A stretch of DNA of 64,000 bases from Romboutsia lituseburensis DSM 797. GTDB taxonomy: Bacteria; Bacillota; Clostridia; Peptostreptococcales; Peptostreptococcaceae. Numbering within the stretch: the stretch's first letter is position 1; the number at the start of each line of letters is the position of its first letter. The stretch spans positions 1 to 64,000 of the forward strand of contig NZ_FNGW01000002.1 of NCBI RefSeq assembly GCF_900103615.1. Direction: 5' to 3'. Below, piece after piece: positions 26,852 through 35,163 of this stretch. Below the pieces are notes generated by a model. It made no database searches, had not been told where the DNA came from, and was given only the letters and a program-made list of their open reading frames with translations. The position numbers were made by a program, and so were the translations under genes.

Positions 26852-27002
26852 TGAGTTGCCCCCTAGTTATATTAATTTTAACTAATAGGGGCTTATGCAT
26901 GCAGATACATTTTTATCCCTCCATTTTCACAGTACCTATATATATAATTATATCAAACTTTAACTTTAATGTATGTTTATTCGATCTAAGAGTGATCTAT
27001 TA

Positions 27003-27037
27003 AAAATAAAAAAATAGGAAAATTAGCTCCTATTTTT
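27003..27037 (-). terminator. Terminator overlapping the AAA ATPase stop codon
   Basis: AAAAATAGGA (27010-27019) pairs with TCCTATTTTT (27028-27037); T run on the minus strand. Confidence 0.8.
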
Positions 27038-27890
27038 AAAACTCATGTTCATGTTCTTTAAAAAATTCATAGTATGTACGAACATTCTCTAATTCTGTCC
27101 ATCTTTTAACATCCACTGGACTTTCATCAAGATCATATATTTTAGCACCTTTCATAGCTAGCATAAAAGGTGAATGTGTTGATATAATAAATTGACAACC
27201 TAAAAATCTTGCTGCATCTTCAATAAATTTAACTAGCTCTACTTGACGCTTTGGTGAAAGGCTATTTTCAGGTTCATCTAATATATATACTCCATTTTCT
27301 TCTATCTTTTCAATAAAATATTTAAAAGCACTTTCTCCATTTGAATACTCCCTTATATTATCCGTTAATTTCTTACGAACAAATTTAGATTGAGTTACTC
27401 TTCTAGCATAATTTATTTTTTTTAATTCATCGTAATCATCTAACGAGCTCATTTGAAAACTAGAGCCCTTAGTATTTAAGTATTCTTCAAAAATATCCTC
27501 TCTTTTTTTATCAATCCCATCATTGATATTACGAACATCTAGCATATAATCAAATACGTCATCACTTGTTATAATTCTACTATTTTGGGGAACTCCTTGT
27601 TCAACATACATTTCACATAAATTAACATAATCAGAATAAAAATTAGTTTTATTATATATAGAATCTCTACTTAACTCTAACTTTTCTGCTATTACATTTA
27701 GTGCTGTTGATTTTCCTGATCCATTTCCTCCATACAAAATAGTAATTGACTCAAAATCAATTCTTTCAAATAGATTTTTTGATAATACTTTAAATGGATA
27801 AAATGAGTCATAACAAGTTCGTTTCTCATTTTCTATAAATTTAAACTCCATGTATTCACTAGGAAATATAAAACTTTCTAAATATATCAT
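27036..27890 (-). CDS. AAA/SMC-like ATPase (AAA_21 type)
   Basis: 284 residues. Walker A is YGGNGSGKST (53-62) and Walker B is VYILDEPENSLSPKRQ, followed by an ISTHSPFML H-loop. The lack of membrane partners and the position of the Walker motifs fit the stand-alone ATPases related to RecF/OLD (AAA_21/AAA_23) and not a transporter. Similar proteins occur in defence systems, but no nuclease or other defence partner is adjacent. A GNAT gene follows upstream in the same direction with a 40-bp gap. Confidence 0.8.
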   Translation of the reverse strand: MIYLESFIFPSEYMEFKFIENEKRTCYDSFYPFKVLSKNLFERIDFESITILYGGNGSGKSTALNVIAEKLELSRDSIYNKTNFYSDYVNLCEMYVEQGVPQNSRIITSDDVFDYMLDVRNINDGIDKKREDIFEEYLNTKGSSFQMSSLDDYDELKKINYARRVTQSKFVRKKLTDNIREYSNGESAFKYFIEKIEENGVYILDEPENSLSPKRQVELVKFIEDAARFLGCQFIISTHSPFMLAMKGAKIYDLDESPVDVKRWTELENVRTYYEFFKEHEHEF

Positions 27891-27929
27891 TACTTAATTT
27901 CCTTTCATTTGTAATATAACTTTTTATAT

Positions 27930-28355
27930 TTACTTAATTTCCATTAGATATTCACTATATCCAGAGTCCTCATTAATTTGTTCTTTAATTATTTTAAATC
28001 CTCTATTTAAATAAAAGTTAACTGAGTTTTTGTTTTCCTTATACACTGCTAAATTTAATTTTTTATATTTATTTATAACGTAATTTATTAATTTTTTGCC
28101 AATTCCTACCCCTTGTTCATTAATATCAACAAACAATGCTCCTATAAATTCATTATTTATAATACTTATAAATCCTTTTATACAATTATCTTCTTCATAT
28201 ACAAATGTCTCAGACATTGGTATATATATGTTTTTAACAGTATTATAGCTATTTTCCCAATAATTTTTATCTATAAATTCATGTGCTTTCATTGCACTAT
28301 TTAACCATATATCCATTATTTTATTTATGTCTTTATCTCCCAATTTTCTTATCAT
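27930..28355 (-). CDS. GNAT family N-acetyltransferase
   Basis: 141 residues. The acetyl-CoA site is in EQGVGIGKKLINYVI (R/Q-x-x-G-x-G/A motif) and the C-terminal KNSVNFYLNRGFKI segment is typical. The N-terminus (IRKLGDKDINKIMDIWL) matches the RimI/YjaB-like subgroup. The acceptor substrate is unknown. Same direction as the AAA ATPase gene and possibly co-transcribed with it. Confidence 0.85.
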   Translation of the reverse strand: MIRKLGDKDINKIMDIWLNSAMKAHEFIDKNYWENSYNTVKNIYIPMSETFVYEEDNCIKGFISIINNEFIGALFVDINEQGVGIGKKLINYVINKYKKLNLAVYKENKNSVNFYLNRGFKIIKEQINEDSGYSEYLMEIK

Positions 28356-28566
28356 ATTAATTAAATATCTCCTAACTGTTTTATTTAGTCTTTATTTTAT
28401 CATTAACTCTTAGATAATACTATATAAGTATATTTTACTAAAATAAGTCGTTGCAAGGGATAGTTTATAATATAAAATATGAATTTAAAGAGTTCTTTCT
28501 TGTTTGTATTGTGTAAATAATATACTATATATCTTATTAAGACGTTTTAATAAAAGGAGATATATT

Positions 28567-29355
28567 ATGAATAAAAAAGTAAATTTATTATATTTTAGTG
28601 CAACAGATAATACATCGTGTGTAGTTAAGTCAATCGCAAGCAGCATTAGTGATAAAGTCAATGAATATAATATTACATTGGAAAGAAATAGAGTAGAAAG
28701 TTTAAACTTCACAGAAAATGATCTAGTAATAATTGGAGTTCCTGTATATGCAGGTAGAGTTCCTAAATTTTTAGTTGAATACTTTAATAAAATAAAAGGT
28801 ATGAACACTGCCGCAGTATTTGTTGTTACATATGGAAATAGAGATTATGAAGATGCTCTTTTGGAATTAAAAGATACTTTTGAAAAAAATGGATTTATTG
28901 GAATAGCTGGCGCAGTATTTATTGGAGAACATTCTTATACTTCACTATTAGCAGAAAATCGCCCTAATGCAAATGATTTAAAAATAGCCGAAGAATTTGG
29001 TTTTAAAATAAAAACTAAATTAGCATCTATAGATGATATAAATAATATTAATAAACTTAAAGTTCCAGGTAATTTACCTTATGTCATTAAGAAAAAATCT
29101 CTGCCTCCTATGGCTCCTGAAGCCAATGATAATTGTCTTCAATGTAAAATATGTTATGAAAACTGTCCTACTGAAGCTATTGATTTATATGATTGTAGAA
29201 ATACAGATGCTACTAAATGTATAAAGTGCTGTAGATGTATAAATCAATGTCCTGTAAAAGCTAAAAATTTCAATCATCCTGAATTTGATAATATAAAAAA
29301 CATGTTAATTAATAACTTTAGTAATGTTTCAAATAACCCAGAAACTTATTTATAA
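28567..29355 (+). CDS. EFR1-type flavodoxin-ferredoxin protein
   Basis: 262 residues. An N-terminal flavodoxin-like domain (LLYFSATDNTSCVVKSIAS for the FMN phosphate loop, then VFVVTYGNRDYEDALLEL) is joined to two C-terminal [4Fe-4S] clusters (CLQCKICYENCP and CIKCCRCINQCP). EFR1 proteins are common single-polypeptide electron carriers of anaerobes, with physiological partners mostly unknown. A start at 28504 is possible in frame, but AAAAGGAGA lies just before the ATG at 28567. Confidence 0.9.
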   Translation: MNKKVNLLYFSATDNTSCVVKSIASSISDKVNEYNITLERNRVESLNFTENDLVIIGVPVYAGRVPKFLVEYFNKIKGMNTAAVFVVTYGNRDYEDALLELKDTFEKNGFIGIAGAVFIGEHSYTSLLAENRPNANDLKIAEEFGFKIKTKLASIDDINNINKLKVPGNLPYVIKKKSLPPMAPEANDNCLQCKICYENCPTEAIDLYDCRNTDATKCIKCCRCINQCPVKAKNFNHPEFDNIKNMLINNFSNVSNNPETYL

Positions 29356-29360
29356 TATTT

Positions 29361-29408
29361 AAATAAAACCACACTTATAACAAATTTATTATAAGTGTGG
29401 TTTTAAAA
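29361..29408. terminator. Bidirectional terminator between convergent genes
   Basis: A 16-bp perfect stem, AAAACCACACTTATAA (29365-29380) with TTATAAGTGTGGTTTT (29389-29404), flanked by A/T runs. Confidence 0.9.
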
Positions 29409-29414
29409 TTTTTA

Positions 29415-30131
29415 TTACTTTAAATTCTTAACAAGGTTATCTATTGGTAACATTCTATCTAAGTAATACCATTTACACTCAGTATCTAAAAGCTTAGCAT
29501 ACTCTGACTTAGATTCATATCCTTGCGATTTTTTATTGAAAAATTTATATTCTTTTTTACCTTCTTTATTTTTTACAGTTTCATATTTAAGTTCATTTAT
29601 AAACTTATTATCTAAGTATCCGAAAATCTGAACCTTTTCAATATTATATAAGTCTTTTATTACATGTCTTTTAATTTTATCTTTTTTATCTTTCATTTCT
29701 AAATTAAGATGAACCCCAACATAGTAATTCTTTTTATTTTTCTTATTTGAGAATTCGCTTTTATCTATAATAAGTCTTGTATGCATTCCTTTAGCAATTG
29801 CTGTTTTTATTCCTATTTTATTTTTTTCAATTGAAGATGCATCTTTGCCTTTGCTAACTAAATAATTTATAACTGCACATTCAGCAATTTTTTCTACAAA
29901 TATTCTTTGGGTTCCTACTTCCTTTTTAAGTTCTTTGTCTTTTATATCATCTGGTACTAAATTTATATAATCATTAGATTCTTCAACGCATTTTTTTGCA
30001 AATTCTAATGATTTTCTTACTTGCTCTGGCGTTACATTCACTGATTTTGTTATCAATTTATCAAACCTTTGCTTTACTCCTATATTCTTAACAAATACTT
30101 CATGTTTACTGTTTGGTTGTATATAATTCAT
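29415..30131 (-). CDS. Hypothetical lysine-rich cytoplasmic protein
   Basis: 238 residues, not recognised. Very basic (runs such as KNKKNKKNYY and KDKKDKIKRH), no signal peptide. The central part HTRLIIDKSEF, then YYVGVHLNLEMKDKK and HVIKDLYNIEKVQIFGYLD alternates strands and helices; the first 90 residues are mainly helical. The pattern fits a nucleic acid-binding or nuclease-like fold, but I see no certain active site. AAGGAGAT precedes the ATG. Confidence 0.6.
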   Translation of the reverse strand: MNYIQPNSKHEVFVKNIGVKQRFDKLITKSVNVTPEQVRKSLEFAKKCVEESNDYINLVPDDIKDKELKKEVGTQRIFVEKIAECAVINYLVSKGKDASSIEKNKIGIKTAIAKGMHTRLIIDKSEFSNKKNKKNYYVGVHLNLEMKDKKDKIKRHVIKDLYNIEKVQIFGYLDNKFINELKYETVKNKEGKKEYKFFNKKSQGYESKSEYAKLLDTECKWYYLDRMLPIDNLVKNLK

Positions 30132-30216
30132 TGTATATCTCCTTAAATTTCTGTATTTTATTATAATACCATACTATTATGTAACAAGTAAAATTATAAA
30201 TAGAGATGTATTTACC

Positions 30217-30267
30217 TAATACAAATAACCCCCATAGTTCACCATGTCATAGGGGTTATTTGTATAG
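30217..30267 (-). terminator. Terminator of the pentapeptide-repeat gene
   Basis: ATACAAATAACCCC (30219-30232) pairs with GGGGTTATTTGTAT (30252-30265), between two genes on the minus strand. Confidence 0.8.
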
Positions 30268-30278
30268 TTATTTAGAAT

Positions 30279-30935
30279 TTATAAAAGACCTTGAGATTTA
30301 TATACTTCTAAATTTTTTATTATATAGCTTAGCGTACAAAATTCCTTGTCTATTCTTTCTCCTATTAACATCAATCCATCTATTAATTGCTTTTCTTTAA
30401 AACTTTCTAAAAGTATCATTATGCTCACAGAGTTAATTCCACCATCTTTAGTATCTAATGTTCTTGATTTTTTAACATATTTATTTTCCATTGCTGATTT
30501 TATAGCATTTTCTAATCTTTCGCTTATCTCTATAGCAGGCATTTCTTCAAATACTTTTATTTGAGGCGAGTTTATATCAAGATTCTTAGATTTAGTTATA
30601 TCTGTATTTAAAAATATTACATTTTTAAATTTAGCACCAGTAAAATCTACTTCTTCTAAATTAACACCTTCAAATATAGTGTTTTCAAGTTTTGCATTTT
30701 TAAATTTACTTCTTTTTAAGTTAGCTCCTATTATTTCGGATGATTTAAAAGTACATCCATAAAAGTTACACGATTTAAAATGAGCACCTCTTAAACTTGT
30801 AAAATTAAAATTTGAGTTCGAGAAATCAGTGTTGTAGCAGTTACTTCTTTTTAAGTCTTGATACATAAAATTTTTATCCATTTTTTTTGCTTTATTGTAT
30901 TTTAGTCCTATTTCTTTACTTGATTTATTGTTCAT
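30279..30935 (-). CDS. Pentapeptide-repeat protein
   Basis: 218 residues. About 14 A(N/D)LxX-type repeats occupy residues 25-115 (for example SNFNFTSLRGAHFKSCNF and IGANLKRSKFKNAKLENT), which form a right-handed quadrilateral beta helix. The last 100 residues are helical and non-repetitive (IEISERLENAIKSAMENK). The layout differs from Qnr-type DNA mimics, which are repeats throughout, so a quinolone role is not supported. CGGAGG precedes the ATG. Confidence 0.85.
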   Translation of the reverse strand: MNNKSSKEIGLKYNKAKKMDKNFMYQDLKRSNCYNTDFSNSNFNFTSLRGAHFKSCNFYGCTFKSSEIIGANLKRSKFKNAKLENTIFEGVNLEEVDFTGAKFKNVIFLNTDITKSKNLDINSPQIKVFEEMPAIEISERLENAIKSAMENKYVKKSRTLDTKDGGINSVSIMILLESFKEKQLIDGLMLIGERIDKEFCTLSYIIKNLEVYKSQGLL

Positions 30936-31273
30936 TTTGCCTCCGTATAATTTAAAAGCTCGTATACTAAAAGTATAAGAGCTTTATATTAATTGTTTTT
31001 TATATAATTCTTCCTAATGGTAACACATAAATTTAGTCATAACAAGCTTATTATAAATTATTTATAATGGTACAAATATATTTTTCACCTAATTTTTTTA
31101 GTATGTAAAGACACATCTACTTGCTTATCATATGAATTTTTATTAATTTTATATCACATAATAATTAAATCTAATATAAAATTTATTTTTATTAAATGGT
31201 ATATCTAAAATATTATTGACAAATTATGTTATACATTAGAATATATAAAGTAATAACTAAATAAAAGGTGGTG
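30936..31273. other. 338-bp divergent region with a leader hairpin
   Basis: Between the pentapeptide gene and the aromatic acid exporter gene. Near the pentapeptide gene an imperfect hairpin AAAGCTC / GAGCTTT (30955-30987) lies in its leader and could act as an attenuator. A TTGACA at 31216-31221 with TAGAAT at 31237-31242 (15-bp spacing, short) is a candidate promoter for the exporter gene. The middle part is AT-rich, without further structure. Confidence 0.45.
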
Positions 31274-32161
31274 TTGAATTTAAAATTTAATGATAAAAAC
31301 ATTTTTCCAAAAATAGGAATGAGGACCGTTAAAACAGGTATAGGAGTTATGTTATCTGTTCTATTTGGAGAACTAGGGATAGTGAATGATTCTATCTTTA
31401 CAGTTTCTGCAAGTGTTGTGTCAATGAAAAATACTGTAAAAAGTTCATTTTTAGAAGGTTTAATGAGAATCGCAGGTACAATTTTAGGTGGACTATGTGG
31501 ATATTTAATGATAATGTATTTGGGTAAATCCTCTATACTTATTGGCCTAGGAGTAATATTCATAATATATTTATGTATATTATTAAGAATACAAGATTCA
31601 GTTGCAATAGCTACATTGACCTTTGCATCCATAGTAGTTGGCTCAGGTGCATCTGATCCTCTTGCTTATTCAGTTGGAAGAACCTTCGATACACTAGTTG
31701 GCGTAATTATAGCCTTAGTTGTAAATTACAGCCTTAGGAGAAAAAGATATATCGAGAAAATACAATTTAACTTCCATGAGTTGGAAGATCTTTATATAAA
31801 TTTAGTGAAAGATATAATTTCTAGTATACAATATAGTAGATTAAAGGAGCTCTCAGATATTTTAACCAGTTTACAATCAACTCATGAAAACTATATCGAT
31901 GAGGGAAAGTATTCTATTTATACATTTGACAAGGAAAAGCTTGAAGCGATACTAAAAGAATGTGAAGAATTATATTATCATATGTATGGTTTAAGTATCC
32001 AAAAGCAAAACTTGATAGTATCTAAGCGCTTAGCTAAAGAGTTATACGCTTATGGTATCAATGTAGTGGATAATTATATTATATCTGATAACAGTAATTT
32101 GATTTTAGAATATCATATGAGTGAAATTTTAAAAATTATACAGTTAAGAGAAGCTAGTTAA
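31274..32161 (+). CDS. Aromatic acid exporter family (ArAE/FUSC-like) protein
   Basis: 295 residues. Six hydrophobic segments up to about residue 155 (RTVKTGIGVMLSVLFGELG, then LEGLMRIAGTILGGLCGYLM and SDPLAYSVGRTFDTLVGVIIALVVN) are followed by a basic helix and a C-terminal helical cytoplasmic domain. This is the single-module form of the FUSC/AaeB superfamily common in Firmicutes (YqjA/DUF939 type); the substrate is unknown. There is no ATG: GTG 31268, GTG 31271 or TTG 31274 all follow an AAAGGTGG site, and TTG 31274 is best spaced, so the exact start is uncertain. Confidence 0.8.
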   Translation: MNLKFNDKNIFPKIGMRTVKTGIGVMLSVLFGELGIVNDSIFTVSASVVSMKNTVKSSFLEGLMRIAGTILGGLCGYLMIMYLGKSSILIGLGVIFIIYLCILLRIQDSVAIATLTFASIVVGSGASDPLAYSVGRTFDTLVGVIIALVVNYSLRRKRYIEKIQFNFHELEDLYINLVKDIISSIQYSRLKELSDILTSLQSTHENYIDEGKYSIYTFDKEKLEAILKECEELYYHMYGLSIQKQNLIVSKRLAKELYAYGINVVDNYIISDNSNLILEYHMSEILKIIQLREAS

Positions 32162-32188
32162 GATTAAATTTACTAGCTCCTCTTTTTA
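32149..32188. terminator. Terminator shared by the exporter gene and the BlaI-M56-GDPD operon
   Basis: An AGCTAGT / ACTAGCT stem includes the exporter stop codon and is followed by CCTCTTTTT. It lies between convergent transcripts. Confidence 0.65.
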
Positions 32189-32191
32189 AAT

Positions 32192-33172
32192 CTATTTATG
32201 GTCTTTTATTATTGGGCTTATCTTATCTATTCGATTTGTCCAAATATAACCAGAATAATTTTTTGGTATATTTTTTAAAGAATCTTTATTATCAAACCCT
32301 TCAGACCATTTACCATTCCCTTCCACTATAACAACTTTTGTATTAACACTTTCCATCCTATCTCCAAACTTATTAGGCCATCCCCATAAAAACTTAGCAT
32401 ATTTAACAGGTAATCCTACATATGTATTCTTAAGTGATTCAGGTATGTATCCTGTCCAACCTAATAATTCATAACTTATTAATGCTTGCTTAAGTGATTT
32501 TTTAGACATTGCTCTTATATCTTTATTTTGATTTTTTAAATACTCAATCGGTATATCATCTCCGTAAATAGTAATTTGAGATAATCTTTCTTTATTCATA
32601 ACTTTTAAGTAATTCCATAGAACTTTACCTATTTCCTCATCATTAGCTTTTACATGTATTAACAATTCTTTATCTGGAAAAGCTTTAAAAACTTCATCAA
32701 TTGAAGGCATCATACCTATTCCTTTACCTCTAAAAGGGTATGTTTTACCGCCATCTGCTGTATATCCATATCCAACATCTAGTTTTTTCAACTCTTTCAT
32801 AGTGAAATCAGCTATTTCACCTTTACCATCAGTTCTATATTCTAGCAAATAATCATGAAAAACTGCTAACTTATTATCTTTAGTTAATTTTATATCTAAT
32901 TCTACTATATCTGCATCATGTGAGAATGCTGCTTTCATTGATTCTATAGTATTTTCTAAGTATTCATGTTCTGGTTTGTGTATTATTTCAGCTGTATTAG
33001 TATCCCACTCAACATTATCTAAGTCAAATGTCTGTGCTAAACCACGGTGAGCTAATAATTTAGGATTGACTTCATTATTTCTAAGAAATAATGAAGTGTT
33101 ATTTGCCCATATAAAAACTACTAATAGCACTATAAATAATATTATGTATCTAATTGTTTTATTTTTTTTCAT
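32192..33172 (-). CDS. Membrane-anchored glycerophosphodiester phosphodiesterase (GDPD)
   Basis: 326 residues. A membrane helix (residues 8-27) puts the catalytic domain outside the cell. GDPD motifs are present: AHRG, YLENTIESMKAAF, VELDIKLTKDNKLAVFHDYLLEYRTDG (metal and catalytic residues, H near 51 and 114), and LLIHVKAN. Extracellular GDPDs hydrolyse glycerophosphodiesters from phospholipid or teichoic acid. The gene starts 9 bp after the M56 gene, with its GGAGAT site inside that gene, so it belongs to the BlaI-controlled operon. This links a wall or membrane polymer hydrolase to the sensor. Confidence 0.9.
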   Translation of the reverse strand: MKKNKTIRYIILFIVLLVVFIWANNTSLFLRNNEVNPKLLAHRGLAQTFDLDNVEWDTNTAEIIHKPEHEYLENTIESMKAAFSHDADIVELDIKLTKDNKLAVFHDYLLEYRTDGKGEIADFTMKELKKLDVGYGYTADGGKTYPFRGKGIGMMPSIDEVFKAFPDKELLIHVKANDEEIGKVLWNYLKVMNKERLSQITIYGDDIPIEYLKNQNKDIRAMSKKSLKQALISYELLGWTGYIPESLKNTYVGLPVKYAKFLWGWPNKFGDRMESVNTKVVIVEGNGKWSEGFDNKDSLKNIPKNYSGYIWTNRIDKISPIIKDHK

Positions 33173-33180
33173 AATTTAAG

Positions 33181-34728
33181 TTAATCTCCAATATCTTTAT
33201 TCATTTTGTTAATTTTACTTATTATTAATTTGGCTTTACTTTCATTATTTTCTTTTTCACTTAGTATGTCATATTCTTTTGGATTATCTAAAATAGCTAT
33301 TAATTTAGCAGATTCTTCTTTAGTTAATTCTAAAGGACTTTTATTAAAATAATACTGAGCCGCATTTTTTAGTCCTCTTATATCTCTTCCATAATATGTT
33401 ACATTAATATAAGCTTCTATTATCTCTTCTTTACTAAAGTTTTTCTCTAAATTAATTGCTGAATATATCTGCGTACGCTTTTTTTCTAATACATTGATTT
33501 TATTATATTCACATACATTTTTTATTAATTGCATAGTAACTGTAGAGGCTCCTTGAATTTCATTTTTCAATGTTAAACTATTTACACTAGCTCTTACAAT
33601 AGCAATTAAATCTATGCCATTATGATAATAAAAATTTTGATCCTGACTTGCAAGAATAGCTTGTTCTACAAAGGGTGATATATCATTTAAATTAACCCAA
33701 CTTTCTTGTCTTTCATCTTTTAACGTATTTAAATTTGCTTGTACTATACTTTTACTTTCATCCGTTATAAGCAATAATGTAGCACATACAAACATAGTAA
33801 TTGTAATTATTTTAACTGTAAGTTTGGTTTTATTATATTTTAATACTCCATCAATCCTCTTTTTAATATTACTTTCTCCAAATGATACGGTTGCTGTATT
33901 TGTAATATTACTTTTATCAATAGCAAAACTTAACAATGACTCAGCATATTTCTTTTTAAACTTACCTGCAGTAATTTGCATTACCTTTTCATCACAAGCT
34001 TTTTCCATATCAATATGAGATAATACAAGTGCTCTCCAAACTACTGGATTAAACCAGTGAACACAAGCTGTAAATATTGAAATTAATTTAATAATATTAT
34101 CTCTTCTTTTTATGTGTACAAGTTCATGCAAAATTACAGCTTTAAGTATATCTTTATTTTTTTCTTGTGTAATATGAGTCGGTACTATAATTTTAGGCTT
34201 TAATATACCACACACCATAGGTGTGTCCACCCACTCAACAGTATAAACTCTGATATTCATTCTTGTTAATGATTTTATAATGCTATCTACTTCATATGAT
34301 TTATATAAAATCCCTTCTCTAAATTTATTCATACTTAGTATATAGTTAGTAGTAAACGCTATAAATAATCCAGCAGTTACTATTATCCAAATATTTGAAA
34401 CTGCATTAATATTTATATGACTTTCTTGTTTTTTTACATCCTCTTTAATATCAGAAATTTCTTTTACTTCTTCACTTTTACTTATATTACTGTAAACAAC
34501 TTGTATCTTATTAGTTGTTGGTAAGTAATTAAATATGCTAGATTCACTAGCAAATGTCATTGGTACTATAAGTCTAACTAATAATATACTCCATAAAGCA
34601 TAATTAAAAAAAGCAGGTACTCGTCTACCTACTATCCATCTTATCATCATAATTGATAACGCAATAAAAGTAGATATAACACTCATATAAAGCACTATGT
34701 AAAATATAATACTTATTCCTTTATTCAT
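33181..34728 (-). CDS. BlaR1-like M56 protease fused to an inactive GT51 transglycosylase-like sensor domain
   Basis: 515 residues. Four membrane segments (about 4-30, 41-61, 110-130, 304-321) frame a cytoplasmic M56 zinc protease with HELVH (201-205) and a downstream MEKACDE ligand region, as in BlaR1/MecR1. After the last helix, where BlaR1 carries a penicillin-binding domain, lies a glycosyltransferase family 51 domain (about 350-480): VEQAILASQDQNFYYHNG, GASTVTMQLIKN, INLEKNFSKEEIIEAYIN and YYFNKS. In active GT51 enzymes the first motif reads E-D-x-x-F and the third has a second catalytic Glu. Here both are Gln (Q362, Q420; 58 apart, family spacing about 57). I infer a non-catalytic ligand sensor. 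ATG 34728 overlaps the blaI stop; TTG 34749 is an alternative. Confidence 0.9.
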   Translation of the reverse strand: MNKGISIIFYIVLYMSVISTFIALSIMMIRWIVGRRVPAFFNYALWSILLVRLIVPMTFASESSIFNYLPTTNKIQVVYSNISKSEEVKEISDIKEDVKKQESHININAVSNIWIIVTAGLFIAFTTNYILSMNKFREGILYKSYEVDSIIKSLTRMNIRVYTVEWVDTPMVCGILKPKIIVPTHITQEKNKDILKAVILHELVHIKRRDNIIKLISIFTACVHWFNPVVWRALVLSHIDMEKACDEKVMQITAGKFKKKYAESLLSFAIDKSNITNTATVSFGESNIKKRIDGVLKYNKTKLTVKIITITMFVCATLLLITDESKSIVQANLNTLKDERQESWVNLNDISPFVEQAILASQDQNFYYHNGIDLIAIVRASVNSLTLKNEIQGASTVTMQLIKNVCEYNKINVLEKKRTQIYSAINLEKNFSKEEIIEAYINVTYYGRDIRGLKNAAQYYFNKSPLELTKEESAKLIAILDNPKEYDILSEKENNESKAKLIISKINKMNKDIGD

Positions 34729-35089
34729 CTTTTTCGATATACTCTTCAATCATATTTGCAAGTTCTTTAGCTTCTTCTTTTGATATTTTTTCTTTATTTA
34801 AAAATGAAGCTAAAAACAATTTTATTGATCCATTATACATTTTACCTAAAATTTCATCTCCCTTAATTTGTTGTACCTCTTCTCTTTGTACTAAATAGGA
34901 AACTATAGCATTTTCATTCTTTAGAATATCTCTTTGTGATAATCTTTTTAGTACAGTGTATGTAGTTGATTTCTTCCATCCTAAACTAGCTTCTACTAGC
35001 TTTACTAACTCTGTAGAATTAATCGGTGCATTATCCCATATTAAATTCATAAATTTCATTTCTGAATCTGATAATTTTATATCTCTCAT
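34721..35089 (-). CDS. BlaI/MecI/CopY family repressor
   Basis: 122 residues, standard length. The winged helix includes LSDSEMKFMNLIWDNAP and the recognition segment GWKKSTTYTVLKRL; the C-terminal helices serve dimerisation. Family repressors are inactivated by cleavage, triggered by their M56 partner. Its end overlaps the ATG of the M56 gene (ATGAATAA), so translation is coupled. A palindrome in its own promoter suggests autoregulation of the three-gene operon. There is no metal-binding tail of the CopY kind. Confidence 0.93.
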   Translation of the reverse strand: MRDIKLSDSEMKFMNLIWDNAPINSTELVKLVEASLGWKKSTTYTVLKRLSQRDILKNENAIVSYLVQREEVQQIKGDEILGKMYNGSIKLFLASFLNKEKISKEEAKELANMIEEYIEKDE

Positions 35090-35110
35090 TTTTTCTCCTT
35101 TGATTTATAT

Positions 35111-35158
35111 TTGTAGACCTTTTTCATTAGTCTACAATAGTAAACCTCATATTGTCAA
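35111..35158 (-). promoter_or_regulatory. Promoter and palindromic operator of the blaI-M56-GDPD operon
   Basis: On the minus strand TTGACA (35158-35153) is followed after 18 bp by TAGACT (35134-35129). A perfect inverted repeat TTGTAGAC (35111-35118), 11-bp spacer, GTCTACAA (35130-35137) covers the -10 element and start point. The half-site contains the TACA/TGTA core found in BlaI/MecI operators. Function is inferred from position and symmetry. Confidence 0.7.
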
Positions 35159-35163
35159 GTTTT

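Noticed and set aside
27036-28355. Anti-phage defence system (AAA ATPase plus acetyltransferase, e.g. toxin-antitoxin)
   Set aside because: The ATPase has no nuclease partner, and the GNAT protein lacks a DUF1778/RHH antitoxin gene. No known system is matched.
30279-30935. Qnr-type quinolone protection protein
   Set aside because: Similar length, but repeats cover only about half of the protein and the rest is a helical domain.
33181-34728. Annotation as a beta-lactam sensor BlaR1/MecR1
   Set aside because: The C-terminal domain has no SxxK/SxN/KTG penicillin-binding motifs. It matches GT51 glycosyltransferase motifs instead.
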